DNA of 35,590 nt from an uncultured Alphaproteobacteria bacterium (GCA_902530985.1 CACACI010000011.1:1-35590); one strand, 5' to 3'. Numbered from the stretch's first letter, positions 24,650 through 32,935 are shown. The notes: generated by a model from the sequence alone, not told the origin. Made by a program: numbers and translations.

Positions 24650-24727
24650 TTATTTTTCAGCGCAAGCGTATGAATTGATTTCAAGACCTACTGAGATTTC
24701 TGAGATTATTGGTTTAGTCCAAGCCAT
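24650..24727 (-). CDS. pqqA: PQQ precursor peptide PqqA
   Basis: A 25-residue frame with a strong Shine-Dalgarno (AGGAG, 6 bp before the ATG). The product begins MAWTKPIISEIS and has Glu16 and Tyr20 in GLEINSYACAE, the E-x-x-x-Y pair that PqqE/PqqD/PqqF process into pyrroloquinoline quinone. It lines up without gaps with known PqqA (W3, P6, E10-I11, V13-G14, E16, S19-Y20). No pqqBCDE genes are in the window, so this pqqA stands alone, with its own promoter and terminator. It implies that the organism makes PQQ, probably for a methanol/alcohol or sugar dehydrogenase. The gene lies beside the tRNA-Thr element but outside its 50-bp boundary. Confidence 0.92.
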   Translation of the reverse strand: MAWTKPIISEISVGLEINSYACAEK

Positions 24728-24747
24728 TTGTTACTCCTATGTTTAAA

Positions 24748-24777
24748 ATATTATTATAATTATGCCCTTTATATCAA
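24748..24777 (-). promoter_or_regulatory. Candidate promoter of pqqA
   Basis: On the minus strand TTGATA (24772-24777) and TAATAT (24748-24753) are 18 bp apart, ending about 20 bp upstream of the pqqA ATG. By eye only; the region is AT-rich, so other -10 choices such as TATAAT at shorter spacing exist. Confidence 0.4.
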
Positions 24778-24832
24778 ACTTATCTTAACTAACTCTGATT
24801 AAAATATTCATCTTTTGTTAATCTAGAGAGTT

Positions 24833-24882
24833 AGTGGTGCCGCTTGAGAGATTTGAACTCCCGACCCACTGATTACAAATCA
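24833..24882 (-). repeat. Attachment-site copy: 3' fragment of tRNA-Thr
   Basis: Identical over 50 bp to 26841-26890. It contains the 3' 48 nt of the tRNA (anticodon loop to CCA) and then diverges, so it cannot fold as a tRNA. This is the distal att site of the integrated element. Confidence 0.93.
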
Positions 24883-25010
24883 TTTTTAATGCTGTTTCAT
24901 CCCGTTTCATTTAATCTTATATAGTCTTATTTATAGCAATATAATCAACTGCTTATTGCACAAACCTAAATCAAAGTGTATCATTTAATTTCAATATGAC
25001 TTAAGCATTT

Positions 25011-25032
25011 TGGAGCCCCAGTGGAGCCCCAG
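25011..25032 (+). repeat. Tandem 11-bp repeat, left end of element
   Basis: Two perfect tandem copies of TGGAGCCCCAG, placed between the left attachment site and the integrase ATG. Near-identical copies are at 26780-26801. GC-rich against an AT-rich background; likely integrase arm-type binding sites. Confidence 0.8.
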
Positions 25033-25047
25033 ATTAGATTATATTAT

Positions 25048-26010
25048 ATGTTAAATGATCGTCAAATTACCCTTATTAAACCACCTGAAAAAGGACGTAA
25101 ATCATATGGTGATATCAATGGATTAAGTTTACGTGTAACATCAACTAATCACAAAAGCTGGAGTATTCAGTATCGCGTTAATGGTCGTAAAATGCGATTA
25201 ACATTAGGTAATTACCCAACACTGTCATTAAAGGATGCACGTCAGCTCACCACAGAAAAGCTCAATAGCCTTTATAAAGGCCAGGATCCTCAAAATGAAA
25301 AGAATGAAGCTAAAGTCAATAATTTTGCTTACTTTGTTGAGCTTTATATGGAAAAGCACGTGCGTGTTAATCTTAAGAGCAGGTATGAGGTTGAACGTAT
25401 ATTTAATAACTATTTTGTTAGTAAATTAAGGCGTATGCCCATTAACCAAATTACAAAGCAACATATTCTTAGGATTACTGATGATTTGGTGGCAAAGGGG
25501 AAGGGAGTTCAGGCAAATCGCCTTTTATCATACATTAAATCAATGTTTAAATGGTGTGTACAGCGCGATTATCTTGCAATCAATCCTATTGATTCTCTGG
25601 CCAAACCATTTAAAGAGAAATCACACGATAGGGTACTTACACTACTAGAAATTAAGGCTATTTATGAAGCGTGTGGTAAAGTGGATCCTATTCAAGGGCA
25701 TTTGATTAAGTTCTTAATCCTGTCAGGACAACGCATCAATGAGATTACCAACTTAAAATGGTCTGATATCAATGATGATAACTTTGAAATACCTAAAGAA
25801 CGTTCTAAGAATATGCATAAGATAATTACACCCTTAACTACTCATATGAAAGATATATTAAATCTAGTGTCTCAACGAGACAGTTACATATTCTCATATG
25901 ATGGTATAAAGCCTCTCAACTGTTTTAGTCAGTTAAAGAAACGCCTCATTTACCATTCAGGGGTCACAAATTGGACAGACAAGTCTCAGTTTAATATTAT
26001 TAAAAGGTAA
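25048..26010 (+). pseudogene. Truncated tyrosine-type integrase (P4/DUF4102 type)
   Basis: 320 residues from ATG 25048. N-terminal arm-binding domain of the DUF4102 type (GLSLRVTSTNHKSWSIQYR and KMRLTLGNYPTLSLKDAR), SAM-like core-binding domain (about 90-180), and the beginning of the catalytic domain with the first catalytic Arg in ILSGQRINEITNLKWSDI. The frame ends at NWTDKSQFNIIKR just where the HxxR box should follow, so the second Arg, the His/Trp and the nucleophilic Tyr are all absent; family members have roughly 390-420 residues. It therefore cannot catalyse recombination alone. A terminator lies 14 bp beyond the stop, so a deletion probably joined it to other sequence. The possible upstream GTG start at 25021 falls in the 11-bp repeats and is unlikely. 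Confidence 0.88.
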
Positions 26011-26024
26011 AATTTTATTTTCAT

Positions 26025-26048
26025 AGGTCCTGTTGGACCTTTTTTTTT
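26025..26048 (+). terminator. Rho-independent terminator after truncated integrase
   Basis: Stem AGGTCC (26025-26030) / GGACCT (26035-26040) with loop TGTT, followed by eight T. Short but perfect. It ends 13 bp before the stop codon of the convergent HD-hydrolase gene. Confidence 0.82.
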
Positions 26049-26060
26049 ATCTAAATTCAA

Positions 26061-26639
26061 CTACTTTACAATTTTTTTCATTTCAACAACCTTACTCTTA
26101 TATGCTTTGATCAGTTCTGGATGATTTTTAAGATATTTTTTGAATTCTTTATATAGACTTTCATAGTACCAACAAGTTTCTTGATTTGAAGCTGTAAACC
26201 GATCCCAAATTCCTTCGCCAACCTTTTGATAATCAGAAAGTATACAACTGGCATTGTGATATTTGTCACATAAAGAAACAAGTAAAGTATCCTGAGTTTT
26301 GTTTTTAATATTTTGGATATATTTTATTTTACGCTCTTTCCATGGTGGTTTTGGTTCAATTATAGTATCTGAACATTGATTAACAATTTTGGCAACTTTA
26401 GGTCCAAACTTTCTTTTAATTATGGCTAAAGTTTTTGCTCCACCTTGATCTTCAACTGCGTCATGCAGCAATCCAGCAATTGCTTGTGTAGTTGTTCCAT
26501 TATTCTCTATAATAAGGTTGCTCACTGAGCTTAAATGAGTGAAGTAGGGGATATTACTCCCTTTTCTCATTTGTTTTTTATGAAGTTTGAAGCTAAAAGT
26601 ATAGGCTTCCAAATATTTATCTAAATCTAATTTTTGCAT
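26061..26639 (-). CDS. SpoT/MESH1-like HD hydrolase, cargo of the tRNA-Thr element
   Basis: 192 residues from ATG 26639 (a TTG 24 bp upstream is less likely). All metal and catalytic motifs of small (p)ppGpp hydrolases are present: His35 in PYFTHLSSV, H59-D60 and E63-D64 in LLHDAVEDQGG, and D125 in LCDKYHNA, in positions close to those of MESH1 (about 180 residues). It should hydrolyse a nucleotide such as (p)ppGpp or NADPH; the real substrate is unknown. It is the only apparently complete gene inside the element. A paralogue with damaged motifs lies at 14179-14769, outside the element, sharing SSVSNLIIENNG and other stretches. Confidence 0.85.
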   Translation of the reverse strand: MQKLDLDKYLEAYTFSFKLHKKQMRKGSNIPYFTHLSSVSNLIIENNGTTTQAIAGLLHDAVEDQGGAKTLAIIKRKFGPKVAKIVNQCSDTIIEPKPPWKERKIKYIQNIKNKTQDTLLVSLCDKYHNASCILSDYQKVGEGIWDRFTASNQETCWYYESLYKEFKKYLKNHPELIKAYKSKVVEMKKIVK

Positions 26640-26779
26640 CTTGTACAAATAAATACATTCCAAATCATATGACTATAATTTAACTCCTTATAATAAAATA
26701 TAACAGGTAAAATTAGAAAAGTTGTTCTAAGTGTAATTAGAACTAATACGAATAAATTTGAATTTTGAGATACAAAAAG

Positions 26780-26801
26780 TGGAGCCCCGGTGGAGCCCCA
26801 A
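26780..26801 (+). repeat. Tandem 11-bp repeat, right end of element
   Basis: Two tandem copies, TGGAGCCCCGG and TGGAGCCCCAA, in the same orientation as the perfect pair at 25011-25032, and 39 bp from the right attachment site. Confidence 0.8.
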
Positions 26802-26842
26802 GAGTTTGTTAAAATACTGAATGCTCTGAAACCCTTGGTGAG

Positions 26843-26918
26843 TGGTGCCGCTTGAGAGATTTGAACTCCCGACCCACTGATTACAAATCAGTTGCTCTAC
26901 CAACTGAGCTAAAGCGGC
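26843..26918 (-). tRNA. tRNA-Thr (TGT)
   Basis: 76-nt cloverleaf on the minus strand. Acceptor GCCGCTT pairs with AAGCGGC, discriminator A, encoded CCA. Anticodon stem CTGAT/ATCAG closes the loop TTGTAA region, giving anticodon TGT (reads ACA). It is the intact copy at the right border of the integrated element. Confidence 0.96.
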
Positions 26919-26964
26919 ATATATCTTTTAAATAAAATTATATAAAATTTTTTTTTTTTTCAAC

Positions 26965-27201
26965 TTAATTCTGAGGTGGTTCATAGGGAAGTTGTTCTTC
27001 AAGTTCCAATTCGTTTATATTTTCACCACTTTGTTGAGGATTGGCAAAAGAGCTTGGTGTGCATTGCTTCATTACTACTTGAGCAAATAATGATTCTTTA
27101 CATTTGACCCAAGGAGGAGTATCTCGGTCTCTAGCAAACCAAAATGAACTTACCATAAGTATTAAAATTAAAATTGATATGATCCACATACTTCTTGACA
27201 T
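26965..27201 (-). CDS. Small membrane-anchored protein (hypothetical)
   Basis: 78 residues. An N-terminal membrane helix (about 5-23, MWIISILILILMVSSFWF) is followed by a short periplasmic domain with two Cys (WVKCKESLF and MKQCTPSS) and a Pro/Glu-rich tail. Not a family I can name. It starts 2 bp after the panD stop on the same strand, so it is probably co-transcribed with panD. Confidence 0.68.
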   Translation of the reverse strand: MSRSMWIISILILILMVSSFWFARDRDTPPWVKCKESLFAQVVMKQCTPSSFANPQQSGENINELELEEQLPYEPPQN

Positions 27202-27203
27202 CT

Positions 27204-27605
27204 TTAAATTGAGACCACTTTGTTTTTTTTCTGTGTAGGTATAGATGATTTTATTGAATCTATTTTATTAGAATCATTTTTAAAATAAACAAGTTTAGGA
27301 GCGAAGTTTTTTAATTCTTTTTTTGGAAGCTTTGCATAAGTGCATATTATAACTAAATCATTTTTATTTCCTTTAAAAGCAGCAGCACCATTAAGTGTTA
27401 TGATTCCAGTCCCACCCTCAGCTTTTATGGCATAGGTTGTGAATCTTTCTCCATTATTAAGGTTATATATGTGTATCATCTCATATTCAGAAATTTCTGC
27501 AGCTTCTAATAATAGACTATCAATGGCGCATGAACCTTCATAATCAATATGAGTGTCTGTTATTCTCGCCCTATGAAGTTTTGATTTTAAAATTGTTATC
27601 ATCAT
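27204..27605 (-). CDS. panD: Aspartate 1-decarboxylase
   Basis: 133 residues from ATG 27605, which places the self-cleavage site Gly24-Ser25 exactly as in E. coli PanD. Motifs: KSKLHRARITDTHIDYEGSC at the N-terminus, GERFTTYAI (with the substrate-binding Arg and catalytic Tyr-type region), and GIITLNGAAA. The enzyme cleaves itself to form a pyruvoyl cofactor and makes beta-alanine for pantothenate and coenzyme A. The 3' end is about 10 residues longer than usual and basic. In-frame starts at 27626 and 27602 are less likely. Confidence 0.95.
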   Translation of the reverse strand: MMITILKSKLHRARITDTHIDYEGSCAIDSLLLEAAEISEYEMIHIYNLNNGERFTTYAIKAEGGTGIITLNGAAAFKGNKNDLVIICTYAKLPKKELKNFAPKLVYFKNDSNKIDSIKSSIPTQKKNKVVSI

Positions 27606-27671
27606 AAAAATGTATACTAAAAACATAATGATAATAGATAATCAACAAAAAATATATTATAATGACCCGTT

Positions 27672-29489
27672 ATGGAATTAAGACGTTGGCAAAAAAAAGT
27701 AATTGATGAATTTCCTGATATCATTAAGAATTACAGAAAATTTATTTTAAAAGCACCGACAGGTGCAGGTAAAACAGTTTTAGCTAGCGAAATAATTAAT
27801 AAATTTTATAAAAATAAAAAAATTGTAGTTCTCTGTCATAGATTGGTTCTTTTAGAGCAATTAGAGAAAGGATTATCAAGTGATCATAAAGTTAAAAAAC
27901 TTGGATTATCTGAAACAGGTGTGCCTTTTGATAGTTACCATGTTTTAATTTCAACTAATTTGAGATCACGTGATTTCCTTCATAAAGCTATTAAAGACTG
28001 TGACTTATTAATTATTGATGAGGCACATAGAGTTTCACCCAATGGTCAAGCATACAAAGAACTTCTTGATCAGTTTGATAAAGAATCAAGAAGTAATTCA
28101 AAACTATTAGGACTTACTGCTTCTCCAGAAAGAAGAACCGGTGATCAAAAAGATCAACTTGGTCTTGCATTTGACGCAATTATTGATTGTGCAGATATAG
28201 AGGAATTAATTAAAGAAGGTGTACTAGTTCCAGCTGAATATAGATCGTTTTTTATCCATGATCTTGAGCTTGAAAATATGGATATTTCTACTGGAGACTT
28301 TCCAATTGAACAATTATCTAATGCAATTATAAAATCTTCAATGATTGAATATGCAATAAATATTTATTTATTACAAAAAGAAAAGATGAATGAAAAACCA
28401 ATTTCGGCATGGTTTTGTCCAGATATTTTGGTTGCAGAAGAAACAAAAAAACAAGTAAGTGAAAGAAATTTAAAGGTTGAATTAATAACAGCAAAAACTC
28501 CAATTAAAGAACGGTTAGAAATTTTAAAGGAGCATGAGGAAGGTAAACTTGAATGTTTAATTTCAGTTGGTGTTTTATCTGAGGGATGGGATAATCCAAA
28601 TTGTAATATAATTGTTCATCTTAGACCCACTCTGTCTAAAGTTTTCTGGGGACAATCTGTGGGAAGAGGTTTGAGATCAGCTGAAGGTAAGAAAAAATGC
28701 TTGGTAATAGACGTTAGTTCAAATTTCACAACATTCGGCCCAGTTGAAAAATTAAAATGGAAATTAATGAATCATAGAAAATCTTATTTGGAATTTAAAA
28801 ATAGGTTTAATTGGATAAGTAAACAACAATATGTCGAGGATAGAGATTACACTTTTTTACTTTGCGAGGGTCTTGCTGAGAATGGGAAAAGATGTTCACT
28901 TGTTTATAAGAAAAAGCAACTTTCTGATGAAGCTTGTCCATTATGCAGTTCTTACGCATCTACAGATCTTTATAAAGATAATAAAATTGAAAAACCAAAA
29001 AATGACAATAGTCTTCATAAAATATTTTTCGAAAAAGTACCAAAAATATTTAAAGATATGAATTATAGTATATGGAAAAATATGGAATCTTCCGCGTGGC
29101 GAGATGCTAATATATATGAAAAACTATTTCTTTCATTTTGTTTAGCTTTTGACTTTGTTTCTGGAGAAATGACTGGTTCTGAGCATGAATTTTGGAATTT
29201 AACACTTGATGCAGAAAAAAAGGTCAGACAATTTTTATTTGAAAGAGAAGTAACAATTCCAGAGCAAGAAGAATTTATTTTTACAACATTAAGCGATGGA
29301 TTGAGTAAAGGTAGAGTGATCAGACCAGTTCAGACAAATTATGGAATTGCATTATGTGGTGAAAATTTTCTAAAAAACCCAAACGATGTCAATGAGAGAA
29401 AGTTTCAAAAAGCTCTTCAGGTAATTGAACGAATTGCAGCAATGGGAGTTACAAATACAGAAGAATTACCTTATTACAAGATTAATTAA
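27672..29489 (+). CDS. SF2 helicase (DEAD/DEAH, RAD25/type III restriction-like)
   Basis: 605 residues. Motifs: LRRWQKKVIDEF (Q-like motif), Walker A KAPTGAGKTVLAS, LCHRLVLLEQ (Ia), IIDEAHR (II), LLGLTASPERR (III), SVGVLSEGWDNPNCN (V) and GQSVGRGLRSAEGKK (VI). A likely zinc site with Cys in LLCEGLAENGKRCS and CPLCSS lies at about 395-435, and the last 160 residues are a helical domain I do not recognise. No nuclease or methylase is next to it, so it is not evidently part of a restriction system; a DNA repair or RNA role is possible. It diverges from panD. Confidence 0.88.
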   Translation: MELRRWQKKVIDEFPDIIKNYRKFILKAPTGAGKTVLASEIINKFYKNKKIVVLCHRLVLLEQLEKGLSSDHKVKKLGLSETGVPFDSYHVLISTNLRSRDFLHKAIKDCDLLIIDEAHRVSPNGQAYKELLDQFDKESRSNSKLLGLTASPERRTGDQKDQLGLAFDAIIDCADIEELIKEGVLVPAEYRSFFIHDLELENMDISTGDFPIEQLSNAIIKSSMIEYAINIYLLQKEKMNEKPISAWFCPDILVAEETKKQVSERNLKVELITAKTPIKERLEILKEHEEGKLECLISVGVLSEGWDNPNCNIIVHLRPTLSKVFWGQSVGRGLRSAEGKKKCLVIDVSSNFTTFGPVEKLKWKLMNHRKSYLEFKNRFNWISKQQYVEDRDYTFLLCEGLAENGKRCSLVYKKKQLSDEACPLCSSYASTDLYKDNKIEKPKNDNSLHKIFFEKVPKIFKDMNYSIWKNMESSAWRDANIYEKLFLSFCLAFDFVSGEMTGSEHEFWNLTLDAEKKVRQFLFEREVTIPEQEEFIFTTLSDGLSKGRVIRPVQTNYGIALCGENFLKNPNDVNERKFQKALQVIERIAAMGVTNTEELPYYKIN

Positions 29490-29787
29490 TTATTCTTTTA
29501 TTTGGTTCATAGATACAAATAATTGTTAATCCACTGCCTCTTTTATGAAGAATATTTATTTCATCCTTAGTTATTATTGTGTGCTCTAAATCACATAAAT
29601 TCACAATTAATTCTTCTATTTTTAATTTTATATCAAATAGAAGTAGCAACTTATCACCCTTATCACAAATCTGTAATTTTTCATTGATTTCTTTTTCAGA
29701 TTTAATTATTGGAGGGTTACAAACTTTTCTGGCTAAACAAAAATCATAAAATAAAAAAATTGATAGAAAGAGAATGATTTTATTCAT
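29482..29787 (-). CDS. Small secreted protein (hypothetical)
   Basis: 101 residues with a signal peptide (MNKIILFLSIFLFYDFCLAR). The mature chain has four Cys (KVCNPP, LQICDKGDKL, VNLCDLE, TIICIYE), possibly two disulfides. Its ATG overlaps the stop of the acetolactate-synthase-like gene by one base (TAATG), so they are translationally coupled. Its 3' end overlaps the convergent helicase gene by 8 bp. Function unknown. Confidence 0.7.
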   Translation of the reverse strand: MNKIILFLSIFLFYDFCLARKVCNPPIIKSEKEINEKLQICDKGDKLLLLFDIKLKIEELIVNLCDLEHTIITKDEINILHKRGSGLTIICIYEPNKRIIN

Positions 29788-31457
29788 TAGATAATGGCTG
29801 AAACTTTGCCCAAATGTTTGGTTAATTTCATATTCTCAGAATAATCGATAGGCACTCCAATTATTGCTGGACCATTTTGCATAAAGGCATCATTAAGAGC
29901 TGGAATAAATTGATTTGCTGAATTAATTTGTTTGCCCCACATGCCAAATGACTTAGCTAATTCAGAAATATTTGGGTTATTGAATTTTAAATCTGAGTGC
30001 TCTCCTTTAAAGTGAACTTGCTGTTTCCACTTTATTAGCCCGTACTCACCATCTAACCAAACAACTGCTACTACATTTATATTATACCGGACTGCAGTCT
30101 CTAAATCTTGCACATTCATCAAGAATCCAGCATCTCCATTAATTGAAAGTATTTTTTTATCTGGAAATGCCATTTTTGCTCCAATTGATGCTGGAAGAGC
30201 AAAGCCCATAGTGCAAAAACCATTTGAGATTAAACATGTATTTGGGCAAATACAATTATACTCTCTTGCCACCCACATTTTATGGGCTCCTACATCTGAT
30301 AGAATTATATCTTCTTCATCTAAAACTTTTCTAACATCAGCAAGAATTCTCTGAGGTTTCATGGGGAAAGATTTGTCTTCATTGTTTTTATCTAAATGAT
30401 TTAACATTTTTGATCTGAGATCTTGTCTTGAATTTATGTCAAAAAGAGGTAATTGAGGTTTATTAACTCTTTCAAGTAAAGCTTTATTTAGTTGGAACAA
30501 TGCTCCAGCTAAATCAGAAATAATCTCTACATTTGGTAAATAATCTCGATCAACTTCAGCAGGAGTATAATCTATGTGAATTATTTTTTTGTTTCCTCCT
30601 TCTACTCTATTCCAAGCTGATGGTGAATATTCAACAAGGTCGTAACCAATTGCAATCACAAGGTCGGATTCATCTATTGCTAAGTTGTTATAGTCTCCAC
30701 TTCCTAGTCCAATTGTAAATAATGAATGTTTATCTTCAAATGAAACTGAACCTTTTCCCATAAAAGTATTAATTACACCAATTCCAAGATTTTCAACAAG
30801 GATTCTCAGTCTATTTGAAGCTCTTTTTCTTATCGTCCCATTGCCTGCAAGTATAATCGGTTTTTTTGATTCAATAATTAGATCAAGAGCTGCTTCAATT
30901 GCCCTATTGTCGGCTGCTGGTCTTCTAATAAGTGATGGTTTTATTGGTTTATCATTAATGTTCTCTTTAGCAATGTCCTCAGGCAACTCAATTACTGTCA
31001 CACCAGGTTTTTCTGTTTCAGCTACCTTAAAAGCTTTTCTTATAACTTCAGTAATATTTTTTGGTGAAAAGATAGTTTGTGCCCATTTTGAAATTGGTTG
31101 AACCATCCCTATGGAGTCCATAATTTGATGACTCTCTTTATGGAGTCTATTAGTAGACCCTTGACCAATTATGGCAACAACGGGTGCTCTATCCATATTA
31201 GCATCTGCAAGACCTGTCATTAGATTAGTAACACCTGGACCAAGTGTTGAAAGACATACACCAGCTTTGCCAGTTAATCTTCCGTATGAATCTGCCATAA
31301 ATGCAGCAGCTTGTTCATGTCTACATAGAATAAACTCAATTTGTTTACTCTTTTTTAAAGACATCATAAAGTCAGCATTTTCCTCGCCAGGAACACCAAA
31401 TATTCTTGTAACGCCTTCTTCTTCTAAACACTTAATAAATAAATCTGATGCTTTCAT
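29787..31457 (-). CDS. Acetolactate synthase-like ThDP-dependent enzyme
   Basis: 556 residues, usual length for the family. ThDP-binding N-domain with the conserved Glu in LCRHEQAAAFMADSYGR and STLGPGVTN; central domain; C-terminal ThDP/Mg site GDAGFLMNVQDLETAVRYN. Acetolactate synthase joins two pyruvates (or pyruvate plus 2-oxobutyrate). No small regulatory subunit gene follows, and the neighbour is an aldehyde dehydrogenase, so this is probably a catabolic or otherwise specialised ThDP enzyme rather than the IlvB of branched-chain synthesis. Substrate unknown. It starts 15 bp downstream of the aldehyde dehydrogenase stop. Confidence 0.85.
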   Translation of the reverse strand: MKASDLFIKCLEEEGVTRIFGVPGEENADFMMSLKKSKQIEFILCRHEQAAAFMADSYGRLTGKAGVCLSTLGPGVTNLMTGLADANMDRAPVVAIIGQGSTNRLHKESHQIMDSIGMVQPISKWAQTIFSPKNITEVIRKAFKVAETEKPGVTVIELPEDIAKENINDKPIKPSLIRRPAADNRAIEAALDLIIESKKPIILAGNGTIRKRASNRLRILVENLGIGVINTFMGKGSVSFEDKHSLFTIGLGSGDYNNLAIDESDLVIAIGYDLVEYSPSAWNRVEGGNKKIIHIDYTPAEVDRDYLPNVEIISDLAGALFQLNKALLERVNKPQLPLFDINSRQDLRSKMLNHLDKNNEDKSFPMKPQRILADVRKVLDEEDIILSDVGAHKMWVAREYNCICPNTCLISNGFCTMGFALPASIGAKMAFPDKKILSINGDAGFLMNVQDLETAVRYNINVVAVVWLDGEYGLIKWKQQVHFKGEHSDLKFNNPNISELAKSFGMWGKQINSANQFIPALNDAFMQNGPAIIGVPIDYSENMKLTKHLGKVSAII

Positions 31458-31472
31458 TTAAACCTCTAATAT

Positions 31473-32852
31473 TTATTTCCTCAAAACTAACATTTTTTCA
31501 ATTTGCATGTCATGCATAGAATATTTAATTCCACCAATTCCATGTCCAGAATGTTTTAAGCCAGCAAACGGCATCCAATCCACTCTAAATGCAGTATGAT
31601 CATTATGAAATACTGAAGAAGCATTTATTTTTTCATAAAATTTAAGGATTTCATTGATTTTGTTTGTAAAAATTGATGCTTGAAATGATACTTTTACTGA
31701 ATTAGCATGCTCAATAGCCTCATCAAAATTATCATATTCATTAATGGTAACAACTGGTCCAAATATTTCATTTTGAGACAATTTATCTTCTCTCTTTGGG
31801 TTCATAATTATAGTTTTATCATAAGTAGAATCTGATAAAACTTTACCTCCTAGGATTAACTTAGATCCATTCTCTATAGATTCTTTTACCCATTCATTTA
31901 CTCTTAGTACCTCAGAATTTCTGATAAGTGGACCAACAACAGTATCTTTATTCATGGGATCTCCGAGTTTTATTTTTTCTACTTCATTAATGAATTTACT
32001 AATAAAAGATTTTGATACTTTCTTACTTAAATATATTCTTTGAACTGAAACACAAACTTGACCGGCATGATAAAAACCACCTCTTGCAAGGCTTTTTGCA
32101 CAATTTTCAAGATCACTATTCTCGGTAATAAATGTTGGAGCCATGCCACCATGTTCTAATGAACATCTAGTACCAGGAGCAAGTTTTGATCGTAAAAACC
32201 ATCCAACTTTACTTGATCCAATAAATGAAAAAAAATCAACTCTTTCATCCGAAACTAATTTTGTAGCTAATTCCATGTTTTTAGGCATTACAAAATGACA
32301 TCTATTTTCAGGCAAACCTGATTCATAAAGCATTTCAACAATTTTCTTGCAAGATAATGGAGTATCTTCTGCAGGCTTAACAATCACAGTACAGCCAGTT
32401 GCAAGTGCGGGAATTACTTGATGTATTATTAGATTAAATGGATGATTAAATGCACTAATCACTAAAACAACACCAATTGGTTCTTTTTGAGTAAAAGCAA
32501 TTCTTTTTGATGAAGCTTCATTGATATTCATTGGTATAACAGAACCAACATCAGATTTAAGAACTTCTATACACGACTCAACACCTTCAATACCTCTTTT
32601 AATCTCTATAATAGAATCTGAAATTGGTTTCCCGCCCTCAGAAGTAGCTAATGCTGCTAAACTATCAATATTATCATTAATTTTTTGGGAAAAAGATTTT
32701 AAGACTTCTATTCTCTTATTTGGAGGGAAATCCATTCCTTTTAATTTAGAAACTTTACTGACTTCATTTAAAATTTTTTCTATTTGCATTAAATCATTGG
32801 TTTTTATAGATCCAATCTGATTATTATTCCACGGAGATTTTACTATTAACAT
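31473..32852 (-). CDS. Aldehyde dehydrogenase family protein
   Basis: 459 residues. NAD(P)-binding motifs VLVISAFNHPFNL and FIGSSKVGWFL; the catalytic Glu in CSLEHGGMAP (most relatives read ELGG, here LEHGG); the catalytic Cys in GQVCVSVQRIYL; and the usual C-terminal region with EIFGPVV. It oxidises an aldehyde to the acid; the substrate is not evident. It is the first gene of a unit with the ThDP enzyme, which can produce or use aldehydes, so a shared pathway is likely. It diverges from yajQ. Confidence 0.9.
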   Translation of the reverse strand: MLIVKSPWNNNQIGSIKTNDLMQIEKILNEVSKVSKLKGMDFPPNKRIEVLKSFSQKINDNIDSLAALATSEGGKPISDSIIEIKRGIEGVESCIEVLKSDVGSVIPMNINEASSKRIAFTQKEPIGVVLVISAFNHPFNLIIHQVIPALATGCTVIVKPAEDTPLSCKKIVEMLYESGLPENRCHFVMPKNMELATKLVSDERVDFFSFIGSSKVGWFLRSKLAPGTRCSLEHGGMAPTFITENSDLENCAKSLARGGFYHAGQVCVSVQRIYLSKKVSKSFISKFINEVEKIKLGDPMNKDTVVGPLIRNSEVLRVNEWVKESIENGSKLILGGKVLSDSTYDKTIIMNPKREDKLSQNEIFGPVVTINEYDNFDEAIEHANSVKVSFQASIFTNKINEILKFYEKINASSVFHNDHTAFRVDWMPFAGLKHSGHGIGGIKYSMHDMQIEKMLVLRK

Positions 32853-32935
32853 TATGTTTATTATTTACTTTATGAGAGTTTTTATCTTATAATAGACCTT
32901 ATTAATTACAACAAAATATTCAACAGATCACAACA

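Larger units (their letters stand above)
24833..26890. mobile_element. Degraded tRNA-Thr-integrated element (about 2 kb)
   Basis: Bounded by a perfect 50-bp direct repeat (24833-24882 and 26841-26890) that is the 3' part of tRNA-Thr plus 2 bp. The right copy belongs to the intact tRNA gene; the left copy is the distal attachment site. Inside are a truncated tyrosine integrase, a terminator, one HD-hydrolase gene in the opposite direction, and 11-bp tandem repeats near both ends. A perfect 7-bp inverted repeat GTTCTAA-6-TTAGAAC (26724-26743) lies in the right-end non-coding region. The size and the broken integrase suggest a remnant that has lost most of its original cargo. Confidence 0.87.

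Noticed and set aside
24835-24882. Second tRNA-Thr gene
   Set aside because: Only the 3' 48 nt match; the sequence beyond the anticodon loop diverges and cannot form the D-arm or acceptor stem.
27672-29489. Restriction or defence island around the SF2 helicase
   Set aside because: No nuclease, methylase or other defence gene lies next to it; neighbours are panD and metabolic genes.
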